IMG/VR virus record: IMGVR_UViG_3300026320_000008
Span: 1 to 51,938 of that record
Source: a virus
Direction: 5' to 3' (one strand)
Length of the DNA: 51,938 nt
Below are positions 42,823 through 50,153 of this stretch, piece by piece. Under the pieces are notes generated by a model. The model was not told the DNA's origin and searched no databases. It worked only from the letters and a program-made list of their open reading frames with translations. Position 1 is the stretch's first letter. Every line of letters starts with the position of its first letter. Made by a program: the position numbers and the translations under genes.

Positions 42823-44325
42823 CTATGTCTTGTAATTTTCAAATCCATCATTTCTCTCCCTTAATGTATTTGTCAGAGGATTAAATATGATGGGACCTGC
42901 TGGTCCCGTCTTCCCAGAGTATCTATTCTTAGAAACGGTGGGATAAATCACATTGTCCCCTGACAGGATGTCTCTAATTAAATCAATTCTAATATCTGCT
43001 ACCTTACTTGGGTATCGCGAGCCTCTGGTCTGCCCGTTGTCATTGACGTGGCAGACCATGATGAATGCGAAAAGTAATTCCTTCACCATCATTTCGATTT
43101 TGGTGGAGAAGTAGTCGATCGCACGCCGCTCATCATCCTCGTTACGACCGCTGAAAACCATAGTAAGGTGGTCGAGTAGAATACAGCGGCAAAGACAGCC
43201 CACCACAAGGAATCTGATTGTGTCGAGTAGTGCATCTGGGTCCATGCTCCCGAAGTTAGCATGAAGGAATAGACGCTCATCCGACCCCAGAAGAGTTCCC
43301 AATGCAGCAGGTGCTTGAGTCCCATGACCAGGTAAGTGGCAGGGTTCTCCCAATTCAAGGCTTGCAAGCCCCTGAAGATGTCTTCGAGTCGGTTCCTCCA
43401 AGAAGAATGAACCGACATTCCAATCCGTGGTTTTAAGGATTCTGTGTTCAATGGCGCGGACAAACTCGGTTTTACCGATTCCTTCTTGAGCGGTGACGAG
43501 GATGCTTTCTCCTGGTCGGATACCATACGTCATCTCCGTTAGTTTTGGAAAGGGGTAGTCTACGCCACGTTTGGGTTCCTCTTCCAATAGAACTTTGAAG
43601 TCAGATAACGAGGAGATTATGGTTTCGGGTAAGTACTTCTTACTATTGTACCAAATTCTCCGTAAGTCATCTTCTTCATCGTTGGTGAGAAACTCGTTGG
43701 CGTCCTTCCACTTCGTTAGTTTGACGTGAAAAAGCTTCTGAGGGTCGAAAAGCTTAGCCACTGCATGGAGGGCAGATTGTCCCGCGCTGTCTCCGTCAAA
43801 GCAGAGGTACACACGCTCGAAGCTTTGAAGCCAGGATCGATCGTGGCTAATGTCCCCCAACCCGCTAGCACTAGAACGAATACTGACCACAGGATGGTGG
43901 ACGACTTGATAGAGAGAACAGGCATCTAATTCTCCTTCCGTTATGGTCACACATTTATGTGACCCAGCCGCAAACTTATCACGACCAAATAAACCTGGTG
44001 TGGGTTTACCTTCTACCCAGAATTTCTTTTCTTTGAGTGACCTAACTTTTCTCGAACCGTCAGGATAAGTATAAACAATGTCCAATGGGCTGCCGTCATC
44101 GCCCAAAATACGGGTAAGTACTCCATAATGACGGAAGGTGTCTGCATGAACTCCTCTCCATGGTAAATATTCAAGAGTATACTCTAATGAATGTTTGGAA
44201 CCACCATCAGGTGGAATGAATGTTTTACAACTAAAACAATACCCGTGCCCGTCGCTCCAAGTGGAGTACGCATCAGAACTTGAACACGACGGGCATGGTA
44301 AATGAGCTTCAATTAACTGGGACGT
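42823..44325 (-). CDS. primase-helicase, T7 gp4-like (500 aa, apparent ACG start)
   Basis: Zinc-binding N-terminus C-x2-C-x15-C-x2-C (Cys11, 14, 30, 33), identical in spacing to T7 gp4; TOPRIM primase residues TEGELD (Glu130) and CFDGDSAG (Asp177, Asp179); helicase Walker A AQEGIGKT (279-286), Walker B LLDHLT (Asp385) and NRYSGKTG near the end. No ATG, GTG or TTG occurs in frame before the zinc motif. AAGGAGG lies five bases before ACG at 44325, which gives SQLIEAHLPCPSC. A TTG at 44106 would give a 427-aa form without the zinc domain, as gp4B in T7. Confidence 0.9.
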   Translation of the reverse strand, partial: TSQLIEAHLPCPSCSSSDAYSTWSDGHGYCFSCKTFIPPDGGSKHSLEYTLEYLPWRGVHADTFRHYGVLTRILGDDGSPLDIVYTYPDGSRKVRSLKEKKFWVEGKPTPGLFGRDKFAAGSHKCVTITEGELDACSLYQVVHHPVVSIRSSASGLGDISHDRSWLQSFERVYLCFDGDSAGQSALHAVAKLFDPQKLFHVKLTKWKDANEFLTNDEEDDLRRIWYNSKKYLPETIISSLSDFKVLLEEEPKRGVDYPFPKLTEMTYGIRPGESILVTAQEGIGKTEFVRAIEHRILKTTDWNVGSFFLEEPTRRHLQGLASLELGEPCHLPGHGTQAPAALGTLLGSDERLFLHANFGSMDPDALLDTIRFLVVGCLCRCILLDHLTMVFSGRNEDDERRAIDYFSTKIEMMVKELLFAFIMVCHVNDNGQTRGSRYPSKVADIRIDLIRDILSGDNVIYPTVSKNRYSGKTGPAGPIIFNPLTNTLRERNDGFENYKT

Positions 44326-45020
44326 GGGATCCTCCTTAAAGAGTGAAAGACAAAATGATTGGGTTGAACACCGTTGACAGCCTCATAAATTTGTAGAGGT
44401 TTGTAATCGTAGCCATTGTCCGGTATCCACCGTTCAGGATTAGCCACGTACATCCAAGTTTCAACACGCTTGGGTACAAGAGGTGTACGAACACGCGTAC
44501 CGAATTTGCTTTTGCTTAAGCGCGTACCTGGTTTTGGTGGTGTTCCGAATGGTGTCCAAATAGATTTGGCGCACCAGATTTTAATGGTTACTGTCGTGCG
44601 GATGAAATCATACCCGTTTTTCATACATTTGTCAAGTTCTTTTAACACTCCTGTGGGAACTAAATGAACTTCTCCCAAGACTGAAACCGGATGAGCAGAC
44701 GTTTGGTTGCTCCAATCTGGTTGAAGAGCTGTTCTCGAATTCGGAAGAAACAATGCTCTTTTTTCCGATAGGTGCCAATAACCGTTGAACAGAGCATCGG
44801 TAAATCCTCGTCCTCGATACTGTGCGTACTCTTTAATAATCCCGTGATTAACGTACATCGGACGATTACGCATGAAGTCGTCGCAGATAAATACAGGATG
44901 TCTCCACTGAGACTCAAGCTCTCCGGCATCTGGAGTGTATTTATTATCTTCCCACGTTCTCTCAACAAGGTTCTTGATTTGCCAGTTTCTGTATAACTGC
45001 AGCGGGTTCACGGTAAACAT
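44313..45020 (-). CDS. gamma-glutamylcyclotransferase-like (AIG2-type) protein (235 aa)
   Basis: VLGEVHLVPTGVLKELDKC followed by NGYDFIRTTVTI and later ETWMYVAN matches the central motif of the gamma-glutamylcyclotransferase/AIG2 fold (GE...v...LD...Y.R..v). The acidic 'EG' after LD is replaced by MKN, so activity is uncertain. GGAG precedes the ATG. It overlaps the primase gene by 13 nt. Phage role unknown; it might alter host glutathione or peptides. Confidence 0.68.
   Translation of the reverse strand: MFTVNPLQLYRNWQIKNLVERTWEDNKYTPDAGELESQWRHPVFICDDFMRNRPMYVNHGIIKEYAQYRGRGFTDALFNGYWHLSEKRALFLPNSRTALQPDWSNQTSAHPVSVLGEVHLVPTGVLKELDKCMKNGYDFIRTTVTIKIWCAKSIWTPFGTPPKPGTRLSKSKFGTRVRTPLVPKRVETWMYVANPERWIPDNGYDYKPLQIYEAVNGVQPNHFVFHSLRRIPRPS
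44607..44635 (-). promoter_or_regulatory. internal consensus-like promoter upstream of the primase
   Basis: On the minus strand TTGACA, a 17-nt spacer and TATGAT (5/6) lie inside the cyclotransferase-like gene. The start of transcription would be near 44600, about 275 nt before the primase start. May allow separate expression of the replication genes. Confidence 0.6.
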
Positions 45021-45054
45021 CGCAAGCTCCGTAGAAGATTGACAAAGTATACAT

Positions 45055-45092
45055 CCCCCGGAGGAGGTCCAGGTCGAGGAATCCTCCGGGGG
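45055..45092. other. 11-bp stem hairpin between the 475-aa and cyclotransferase-like genes
   Basis: CCCCCGGAGGA pairs with TCCTCCGGGGG across a 16-nt loop. No clear T-run follows on either strand, so it is more likely an mRNA processing or stabilising element, or a weak terminator. It lies in a 154-nt non-coding gap. Confidence 0.6.
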
Positions 45093-45174
45093 CGCCGCGC
45101 TGCTCCTGGTGCATCAAGAGCTGCGCTGGAACTTATCGCAAGATTTTATGCCCTGCGATATACCGTTCGCGGAG

Positions 45175-46602
45175 TCAAGCTGCCTTGGTGATCTTCTTCG
45201 CCTCGGCCTCTGCACGTCGTGCTCTGATCATCTCGTTGCAGAGTTCCTGTAACAACTTTGCGCCGACACGTTTGGGATCGATGGCGATAGCCTGCTCCCA
45301 GAATGCTCGTGTGTTGAACTTAGCAAAGAAATCCCATCCTTCGGGAATGCCTTTGTCACGCATCTCCTTGGTTGGCCAACCCATTTGCTGGAGCCAGGTA
45401 CCGACTTTGCCGAGTTCCGCTTCGATCCTAGCGGGATCCGCAACGTACTGATTTGCCGTATCTAACGTGCCTAAAAGGATCGGGCTGAAGATGTTCGAGA
45501 TGCGAGTGCGTTCGTCGGCGTCGAAAATGACAGGGCTAACGGCCTCCACCGGAGCCGGCTTTGCAGGAGCTGCAGAGGTTGCAATACTTGGTTGTCCCGC
45601 CAATATGACCCTGTTGTTTGCGACAAGAGCTTGGAGCGAACTGTGGTAAGCAGACTTGAGTGGCCACGGACCAGGTTTGTCGTTTTGCCAGTCTGGTGGA
45701 TTGCTTCCGATATACTGAGCGAGCCACTTCTTTTTGTTTTTATTGCTTCCGTCTTCGATACTCTTGGACCAGTAAACGAGAACGGTTGAGTCTGTGACTG
45801 GACTAACACCAGATTGAGAACCGGCTCCCTGGATTGAAGGTGCCACCGGAGCTGCAACAGTCGGTGGTATCGGAGCTGTGGGCGCTGCTGTAGGTTTACT
45901 CCCAGACGAAAACATGTCTCCAGTTTTGATTACAGCCGAAGCCGGAATTTCTGGGATCAATGCGACCGATGTCAGCAACTCTTTGTCGTAACCGAATCGC
46001 TGAGATGCCCAGCCGAAAGTGAAGTTGGAATGCTTGGGGTTCTTCGTGAATATGCAAACTTCGCCATTGGCAAATATCAAAGCGATACAACCTCGCTCAC
46101 CCATATTGGATCCCGCAAGTATCTCGCGGGTAACCATCGGAGTGCGCAGTTTTGCCACGAGTTTGTCGAGATCGTCGCCCACGGCTTCGTACAAATCCTT
46201 GAGCTTGGGTGCGATGTACTCCTCGTGAACCCAATATTCTGTTGTTTGTGTCGAATTGGCAGCTCCATAACCCGAGAACGTACCGTCGATGAAGCAAGCG
46301 CCAAGCTTAACATCGTTAGCGCCATACAAAGGGATGAAAGGCTGTTGGCTCTCTGTCGGCAAATCATTGTCGCTGTCCTCGTTGCCGAAGTTGAGCATCA
46401 AGCCATACGGTTTGTATTCTTCTTTGGCGCATGTATCCTTGACTGCTTGAAGTTGTGAACCGTCGAGGTGAACGGTGAGAAGCTTACCATCGACAGCCAA
46501 GGCACCGCCAATGACGTCAGATTTCTCAGCCGAACAAATGTCCAGGAATTCTTCAGGCATGATTTTGTATGGTGCTCGGTAAAGTGTGACTCCCGTGTAC
46601 AT
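45175..46602 (-). CDS. unknown protein with Ala/Pro linker (475 aa)
   Basis: Residues 1-230 form a mixed alpha/beta domain with many Gly and conserved-looking patterns (DICSAEKSDVIGGALAVDGK, GERGCIALIFANGEV). A long Ala/Pro/Ser linker (about 233-268) leads to a C-terminal helical domain rich in Trp and Lys. AAAGG precedes the ATG. I do not recognise any domain. It is a large early gene, so probably important in host takeover or replication. Confidence 0.7.
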   Translation of the reverse strand: MYTGVTLYRAPYKIMPEEFLDICSAEKSDVIGGALAVDGKLLTVHLDGSQLQAVKDTCAKEEYKPYGLMLNFGNEDSDNDLPTESQQPFIPLYGANDVKLGACFIDGTFSGYGAANSTQTTEYWVHEEYIAPKLKDLYEAVGDDLDKLVAKLRTPMVTREILAGSNMGERGCIALIFANGEVCIFTKNPKHSNFTFGWASQRFGYDKELLTSVALIPEIPASAVIKTGDMFSSGSKPTAAPTAPIPPTVAAPVAPSIQGAGSQSGVSPVTDSTVLVYWSKSIEDGSNKNKKKWLAQYIGSNPPDWQNDKPGPWPLKSAYHSSLQALVANNRVILAGQPSIATSAAPAKPAPVEAVSPVIFDADERTRISNIFSPILLGTLDTANQYVADPARIEAELGKVGTWLQQMGWPTKEMRDKGIPEGWDFFAKFNTRAFWEQAIAIDPKRVGAKLLQELCNEMIRARRAEAEAKKITKAA

Positions 46603-46606
46603 GGTC

Positions 46607-47026
46607 TTAACCTTTCAGATAGTTTGCGAAGTCCGGAAAGTATTTCCGGTGTACTTCGTCGTTGTTCGCGTACAACGATACCATTCTTCCACGAAGTTCG
46701 TAGAGATATTTCTGTCTGGCTCGTATTGCCTCCTTTGTTGGAGTTAAAGGTTGAGGTTTTATGCCGGGTATCCACGAGAAGCGGCGCATCCAACGGTTGT
46801 ATTCTTCACCACTAATCACACCTTTGTGGAAGTCATCAAACAGCATATCGTGTATCCTGTCAGAATAACGATCGAACTGTTCTAAATCCCTCCACTTCTC
46901 GTACATTGTCCACCCCCCAGCATTCGGTCGTCTCTTAAAGCGAGACTTAATTCTCGGCCAATAACGATAGACAATAAGAAACACAGCTAAGCCCAGCAAT
47001 GTTGGGCCTAGAGATATTTCATACAT
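46607..47026 (-). CDS. membrane-anchored hypothetical protein (139 aa)
   Basis: ATG 47026 has GGAGG five bases upstream. One N-terminal transmembrane helix (about 6-22) is followed by a basic, aromatic soluble domain. It ends 4 nt before the 475-aa gene and lies just after a leader with an 11-bp inverted repeat. No named domain. Confidence 0.7.
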   Translation of the reverse strand: MYEISLGPTLLGLAVFLIVYRYWPRIKSRFKRRPNAGGWTMYEKWRDLEQFDRYSDRIHDMLFDDFHKGVISGEEYNRWMRRFSWIPGIKPQPLTPTKEAIRARQKYLYELRGRMVSLYANNDEVHRKYFPDFANYLKG

Positions 47027-47046
47027 CTCTGCCTCCATACCTATAG

Positions 47047-47116
47047 GTAGACCACGGCCATCGGCGCCCGAGTGTATTGCACCTCGCTGAGCGGTCGAAG
47101 TTTCTCCGTGGTCTAC
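47047..47116 (-). promoter_or_regulatory. 11-bp inverted-repeat leader structure
   Basis: GTAGACCACGG and CCGTGGTCTAC are exact inverted repeats 48 nt apart, with small hairpins inside (CGC-TCA-GCG). It lies just after a terminator and its 3' side is next to the ribosome site of the 139-aa gene. It could be a cis-regulatory leader of the downstream genes. Confidence 0.55.
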
Positions 47117-47123
47117 TTATTAG

Positions 47124-47176
47124 CTAAAGAAAAACCCCGGTGATCCAAGGCTGGGGGGCAAGGAATCACCGAGGTT
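47124..47176 (-). terminator. rho-independent terminator (leftward)
   Basis: On the minus strand a 12-bp stem (AACC.CGGTGAT with one G-U wobble) around a 20-nt loop is followed by TTTTTCTTT. It closes the transcript of the small genes between 47.2 and 49.9 kb. Confidence 0.82.
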
Positions 47177-47208
47177 CGCTGTGTCTGAGGATCACAGCTC
47201 CAACAAAC

Positions 47209-47397
47209 CTAGCCCGAGAGTTTAATTACCCTAGGTTCGTTGTCTCGTTGGGTGGACAATTTGAACATATCCACCAATTGTCTTGGATTATATTTGGGGC
47301 ATCCTTTAGCACGGATGCATGGTGACTCAATTCTTTCATTACTCCAGAGCGGTTGACGTGTCTGCGTCTTACCGCATGATGTGCACACGCGAATCAT
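47209..47397 (-). CDS. 62-aa Cys-rich protein
   Basis: CTSCG at residues 5-9 and CIRAKGC at 27-33 form a possible four-Cys zinc site. ATGA couples it to the upstream gene. Basic overall. A terminator follows. Unrecognised small regulator candidate. Confidence 0.7.
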   Translation of the reverse strand: MIRVCTSCGKTQTRQPLWSNERIESPCIRAKGCPKYNPRQLVDMFKLSTQRDNEPRVIKLSG

Positions 47398-47885
47398 TCG
47401 ATTTGAACCTCCTGAACCCAGCGCAACTTACCCGTCCTGAGAACAGTCATTGCGCGATTACGGTCATTGAAGTCACTGGACATGAATGCTTGTTTCTTCA
47501 CCAAGTCATTCATTATGAAATAGCAATGCTGTGCATGAAAGAATAGATAAATTTTTAAAGTATCGGAACTGTGGTCTTTCATATAGATACGATGGTAATG
47601 ATCAAGACCGTCGTAGAAGTCACGGTCTAGTCGTACAATCCGTAATTTATTCTTGACTTCAGCTTTGGGTTGTGTTATCCTTGGCGTCCACTCTGTCGAG
47701 TAATCAGGCTGGATTTGTGTGCGAACAGGTTCGGTTAAGTTGCGTCGAACACTATCCATCCTGCGTTTGTATTGACGCAGAACTAATGGATTGGGATTAC
47801 GCCCCACTTGAATAATGTCGGAATTATAGTATCGGAGCTTGGAGCGGTTAACTCCCTTGTTACGCCCGCGTCTGTTCTTGCTCAT
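47394..47885 (-). CDS. hypothetical protein with basic N-terminus (163 aa)
   Basis: AAAGGAGCTGCGG precedes the ATG. The N-terminal 45 residues are strongly basic (SKNRRGRNKGVNRSKLR); the rest is mixed charged with aromatic residues. A consensus-like promoter ends about 30 nt upstream. It may bind nucleic acid. Unrecognised. Confidence 0.72.
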   Translation of the reverse strand: MSKNRRGRNKGVNRSKLRYYNSDIIQVGRNPNPLVLRQYKRRMDSVRRNLTEPVRTQIQPDYSTEWTPRITQPKAEVKNKLRIVRLDRDFYDGLDHYHRIYMKDHSSDTLKIYLFFHAQHCYFIMNDLVKKQAFMSSDFNDRNRAMTVLRTGKLRWVQEVQIE

Positions 47886-47916
47886 CCGCAGCTCCTTTTC
47901 TCATTATCTTACAACT

Positions 47917-47945
47917 AGTATAACAAACTTTATGACCTAAGTCAA
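47917..47945 (-). promoter_or_regulatory. sigma-70-like promoter TTGACT-17-TATACT
   Basis: Minus-strand hexamers TTGACT (47940-47945) and TATACT (47917-47922) are 17 nt apart. The start would be about 20-25 nt before the ribosome site of the 163-aa gene. The context CGACTTGACTTA is shared with the promoter near 49.98 kb. Confidence 0.78.
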
Positions 47946-47972
47946 GTCGTTTATCTTCGTTTTCAACGACTT
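47944..47972. other. 8-bp inverted repeat overlapping the promoter -35 box
   Basis: AAGTCGTT (47944-47951) and AACGACTT (47965-47972) flank a 13-nt spacer at the -35 side of the promoter. It is a plausible operator, or a weak transcript end for the gene upstream, whose stop lies in it. Confidence 0.5.
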
Positions 47973-48204
47973 AACCTTCTGGAAAGTAAAACCCACCGAA
48001 TTTGTCTGTCCAGGTCTGTCCCTCGAAGTCCTCCAAGTGCAAGGATTCCTTGCCTCCATCATAGAACTTCATGTGAACTTCTTTGTCCCACCAATTGATA
48101 TGTGTAACATACCCATTGGGTTGTTTGTCGAGATCATAGCGAGACTGAAGCCATACATGATCTCCTCTGCGTGGCTTGCTCTCTCGTTGTCTCAGTTGAG
48201 GCAT
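47971..48204 (-). CDS. 77-aa hypothetical protein
   Basis: Beta-rich, aromatic protein (VTHINWWDKEVHMKFYDGG) resembling a small KOW/SH3-like barrel, though this is only an impression. GGGGA about ten bases upstream lies in a 15-bp tandem repeat. It overlaps the upstream gene by 13 nt. Confidence 0.65.
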   Translation of the reverse strand: MPQLRQRESKPRRGDHVWLQSRYDLDKQPNGYVTHINWWDKEVHMKFYDGGKESLHLEDFEGQTWTDKFGGFYFPEG

Positions 48205-48398
48205 TCTATGGAATCCCCTTCTATGGAATCCCCTTCTAACAAGACGCAGTGATCACATTGGAACGTGATGATGCGGTCATGGTCAGCCGGGCAATCTCCC
48301 AAGGATACCGCGGATAGATTCTGTATCATGTCTTCCCGATCCATGAGTAGCTTGGCTCGGCATGTCACGCATCTCATGCGTATGAGCAGTCTTGACAT
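48192..48398 (-). CDS. 68-aa zinc-finger protein
   Basis: AAGGAGGTCATACGCA precedes ATG 48398. CVTC near residue 10 and CDHC near residue 47, plus another Cys (LGDC), form a zinc-ribbon-like pattern. The C-terminus repeats GDSIE because of a 15-bp tandem duplication. Probably a small regulator. Confidence 0.7.
   Translation of the reverse strand: MSRLLIRMRCVTCRAKLLMDREDMIQNLSAVSLGDCPADHDRIITFQCDHCVLLEGDSIEGDSIECLN
48205..48234. repeat. 15-bp tandem duplication
   Basis: TCTATGGAATCCCCT occurs twice in a row (48205-48219, 48220-48234). It encodes a doubled GDSIE in the zinc-finger gene and, at the same time, doubles the GGGGA ribosome site of the next gene. Likely a recent slippage event. Confidence 0.8.
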
Positions 48399-48651
48399 TG
48401 CGTATGACCTCCTTGGCCCATTCTGTGATTTCACTGTGACTCAAATCTAAAGAATCACAATATCCTTTGAACTTATGCTGAGACATTGACAACACACAGT
48501 ATGCCAACAGCAATGTACGTCGCTGTTCAATTATGCTTTCGGGAGGATTGTGCATTTTCACAATAGGCGGTGTATAAGCATTAGTGCTTTCGGCACCACT
48601 TTTAGGATGCACAATAAGAGCACGTTTGACGCCTGTGACAGGGCTACTCAT
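48283..48651 (-). CDS. hypothetical protein (122 aa)
   Basis: ATG 48651 overlaps the upstream stop (ATGA). The first 90 residues look coding (SIIEQRRTLLLAYCVLSMSQH). The last 40 residues overlap the zinc-finger gene by 115 nt and may be a non-selected extension or a real dual-coding stretch. No named domain. Confidence 0.58.
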   Translation of the reverse strand: MSSPVTGVKRALIVHPKSGAESTNAYTPPIVKMHNPPESIIEQRRTLLLAYCVLSMSQHKFKGYCDSLDLSHSEITEWAKEVIRNVKTAHTHEMRDMPSQATHGSGRHDTESIRGILGRLPG

Positions 48652-48920
48652 CGCATTGGACCATAGTAATACTGAGGTGGAACATAGGGACGCGGATACA
48701 TGGGATACGTCTGATATGGACGCCATCCCTGATATCCAGGATAAGGAGTAGTGCATCCTCTTCCTGGTCCCTGACAGTAGTAGTTACGGTCTATGTAATC
48801 GCCCAATGGACCGCGACTACGGTTCTCATATGGTGGTCCGCAGTACGGTGGACAGAACCTCTGTGCAGTAGCATCCGTTGTTACTGCTAACAAAGACAAC
48901 ATTGTGATGATGTATTTCAT
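48648..48920 (-). CDS. exported Pro/Tyr-rich protein with signal peptide (90 aa)
   Basis: Start at 48920 behind GGAGG. MKYIITMLSLLAVTTDATA is a signal peptide, cut probably before QRFC. The mature part is Pro/Tyr/Gly-rich with four Cys (FCPPYCGPPY), perhaps disulfide-linked in the periplasm. It is not a lipoprotein by motif. It may act at the host envelope; spanin-like or exclusion functions are possible but unproven. Confidence 0.7.
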   Translation of the reverse strand: MKYIITMLSLLAVTTDATAQRFCPPYCGPPYENRSRGPLGDYIDRNYYCQGPGRGCTTPYPGYQGWRPYQTYPMYPRPYVPPQYYYGPMR

Positions 48921-48945
48921 GAGATGCCTCCATACGCTCGTAGGA

Positions 48946-48975
48946 CGGTCACCCATGCATTTAAATGGGTGACCG
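48946..48975. other. 11-bp hairpin upstream of the exported protein gene
   Basis: CGGTCACCCAT and ATGGGTGACCG form a perfect 11-bp stem with an 8-nt loop, about 25 nt upstream of the gene start. No T-run. A further weaker stem (CCCCG/CGGGG) lies next to it. Probably mRNA processing or a weak terminator. Confidence 0.6.
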
Positions 48976-49025
48976 GTAGGTAGGTAGCACCCCGCGATTT
49001 ACGCTACCACGGGGCTTCCTAGGCG

Positions 49026-49295
49026 TTACTCGGCAGCAGCCTGCTGTTTCGTAGCCGACGTGGACTTGTCTTTCAGTTCGTCGAAGGTTTCCGACGACAC
49101 CATTGCAACCAGCTCCAACGTCATGCGGTACTTGCCGAACGGAGGATCGCCCTCGCCGACGATGTACTCGACGGTCGTCGTGTTGGTTTTCTTGTCGTGC
49201 TCGTCATGCGTGACGATGGAGTTATAGTTCTTGATGGACTCGCGATGCGTATCCATCTCCGCGCCCACGTCTGCATTCGGATGTTCGATACCCAT
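49026..49295 (-). CDS. hypothetical protein (89 aa)
   Basis: AAGGAGTTAGCTAT precedes the ATG. Acidic, polar protein with a beta-like middle (TTTVEYIVGEGDPPFG) and Ala-rich tail. No named domain. This and the next genes look higher in G+C than the structural half. Confidence 0.7.
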   Translation of the reverse strand: MGIEHPNADVGAEMDTHRESIKNYNSIVTHDEHDKKTNTTTVEYIVGEGDPPFGKYRMTLELVAMVSSETFDELKDKSTSATKQQAAAE

Positions 49296-49299
49296 ATAG

Positions 49300-49752
49300 C
49301 TAACTCCTTAGTTTACGATCGAGCTTCTCTGCCTTCTCAACGAGACGATTGATTGCCAACTTGGCAGCCGCTCGCTCATTCTCCGGTGTGTTGGGATGCT
49401 CAATCAACACACGAAGCTGCTTGATCTTACGTACTGCACTTGGATGTGCATGTGGCATAAGACCAGTATCAGGATCAGCCCCGCGATGGATGCGAGACTG
49501 TCGAGTCTGTGCACGTAGCTCAGCGCAGTAATCATCTGCACTTTGAGCATATGGGTTAACGAATACCATTCCTTGATCACGCTTGAATGGCGTGACCTCT
49601 TTGGCGAGGCGTAGTGGTACGCCGTATGGCCAGTGAGCATGCGTTTCACCGTACCATGTACCTTTCAATATGGCACCGAGGTGACGCTCAGATGCGTAGC
49701 GTATGTCCGCATCTCTGTGCTTGACACGTAGATTGAACATATCGCGAGGCAT
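49300..49752 (-). CDS. hypothetical protein (150 aa)
   Basis: The last 45 residues (IKQLRVLIEHPNTPENERAAAKLAINRL) resemble the DUF2786-type helical pattern, weakly. The N-terminal 100 residues are mixed and basic with many His. ATG overlaps the upstream stop (TGATG). Unknown function. Confidence 0.68.
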   Translation of the reverse strand: MPRDMFNLRVKHRDADIRYASERHLGAILKGTWYGETHAHWPYGVPLRLAKEVTPFKRDQGMVFVNPYAQSADDYCAELRAQTRQSRIHRGADPDTGLMPHAHPSAVRKIKQLRVLIEHPNTPENERAAAKLAINRLVEKAEKLDRKLRS

Positions 49753-49922
49753 CAGTATCCCCTTAGCTTGGTGATGCGTACCTCAATCCAGTCCGAGACA
49801 TCAAGGAAGTCTCGGAACAGTTCACGCGCTGCAGTTAGCGCCTTTTCTTTATCATCGAACAGACCCGTTAAGTTCCAGGTCTTATTCTTCTCCGACCAGT
49901 AGCTGACCACATACTTGTTCAT
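49752..49922 (-). CDS. 56-aa hypothetical protein
   Basis: GAGAGG lies eight bases before the ATG. Helical with a beta-like start (MNKYVVSYWSEKNKTWNLTG). The stop overlaps the next start. First gene behind the promoter near 49.98 kb. Function unknown. Confidence 0.75.
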   Translation of the reverse strand: MNKYVVSYWSEKNKTWNLTGLFDDKEKALTAARELFRDFLDVSDWIEVRITKLRGY

Positions 49923-49970
49923 AGTGTGAACCTCTCGGGTTTCTCTGCTTGTCTTCCAAGCATTATATAT

Positions 49971-49999
49971 AGTAGACCATACTTTGTTCCTTAAGTCAA
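49971..49999 (-). promoter_or_regulatory. sigma-70-like early promoter TTGACT-17-TCTACT
   Basis: Minus-strand TTGACT (49994-49999) and TCTACT (49971-49976), 17 nt apart; the -35 context CGACTTGACTTA matches the promoter at 47.93 kb. A TATATATAAT run follows. It would drive the 56-, 150- and 89-aa genes. The gap 49923-50153 holds no other gene that I can support. Confidence 0.65.
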
Positions 50000-50153
50000 G
50001 TCGATTACGCCATACACAGCGTGTTGAGGCTGCAACGCTACTAATCCTTGTGTTTAGCGTGATTACAAAGTGCTACTTTATGCATTGACGACGCCCTGTC
50101 ACACTATGTGTGTGATCCATAGGTGCGTAGTATATGCGTGGATATAACGCAGG

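Noticed and set aside
45039-45067. TTGACA on the plus strand as promoter
   Set aside because: No -10 box at 16-18 nt and no plus-strand gene downstream.
46398-46793. 131-aa minus-strand ORF
   Set aside because: Covers parts of two well-supported genes in another frame with no ribosome site.
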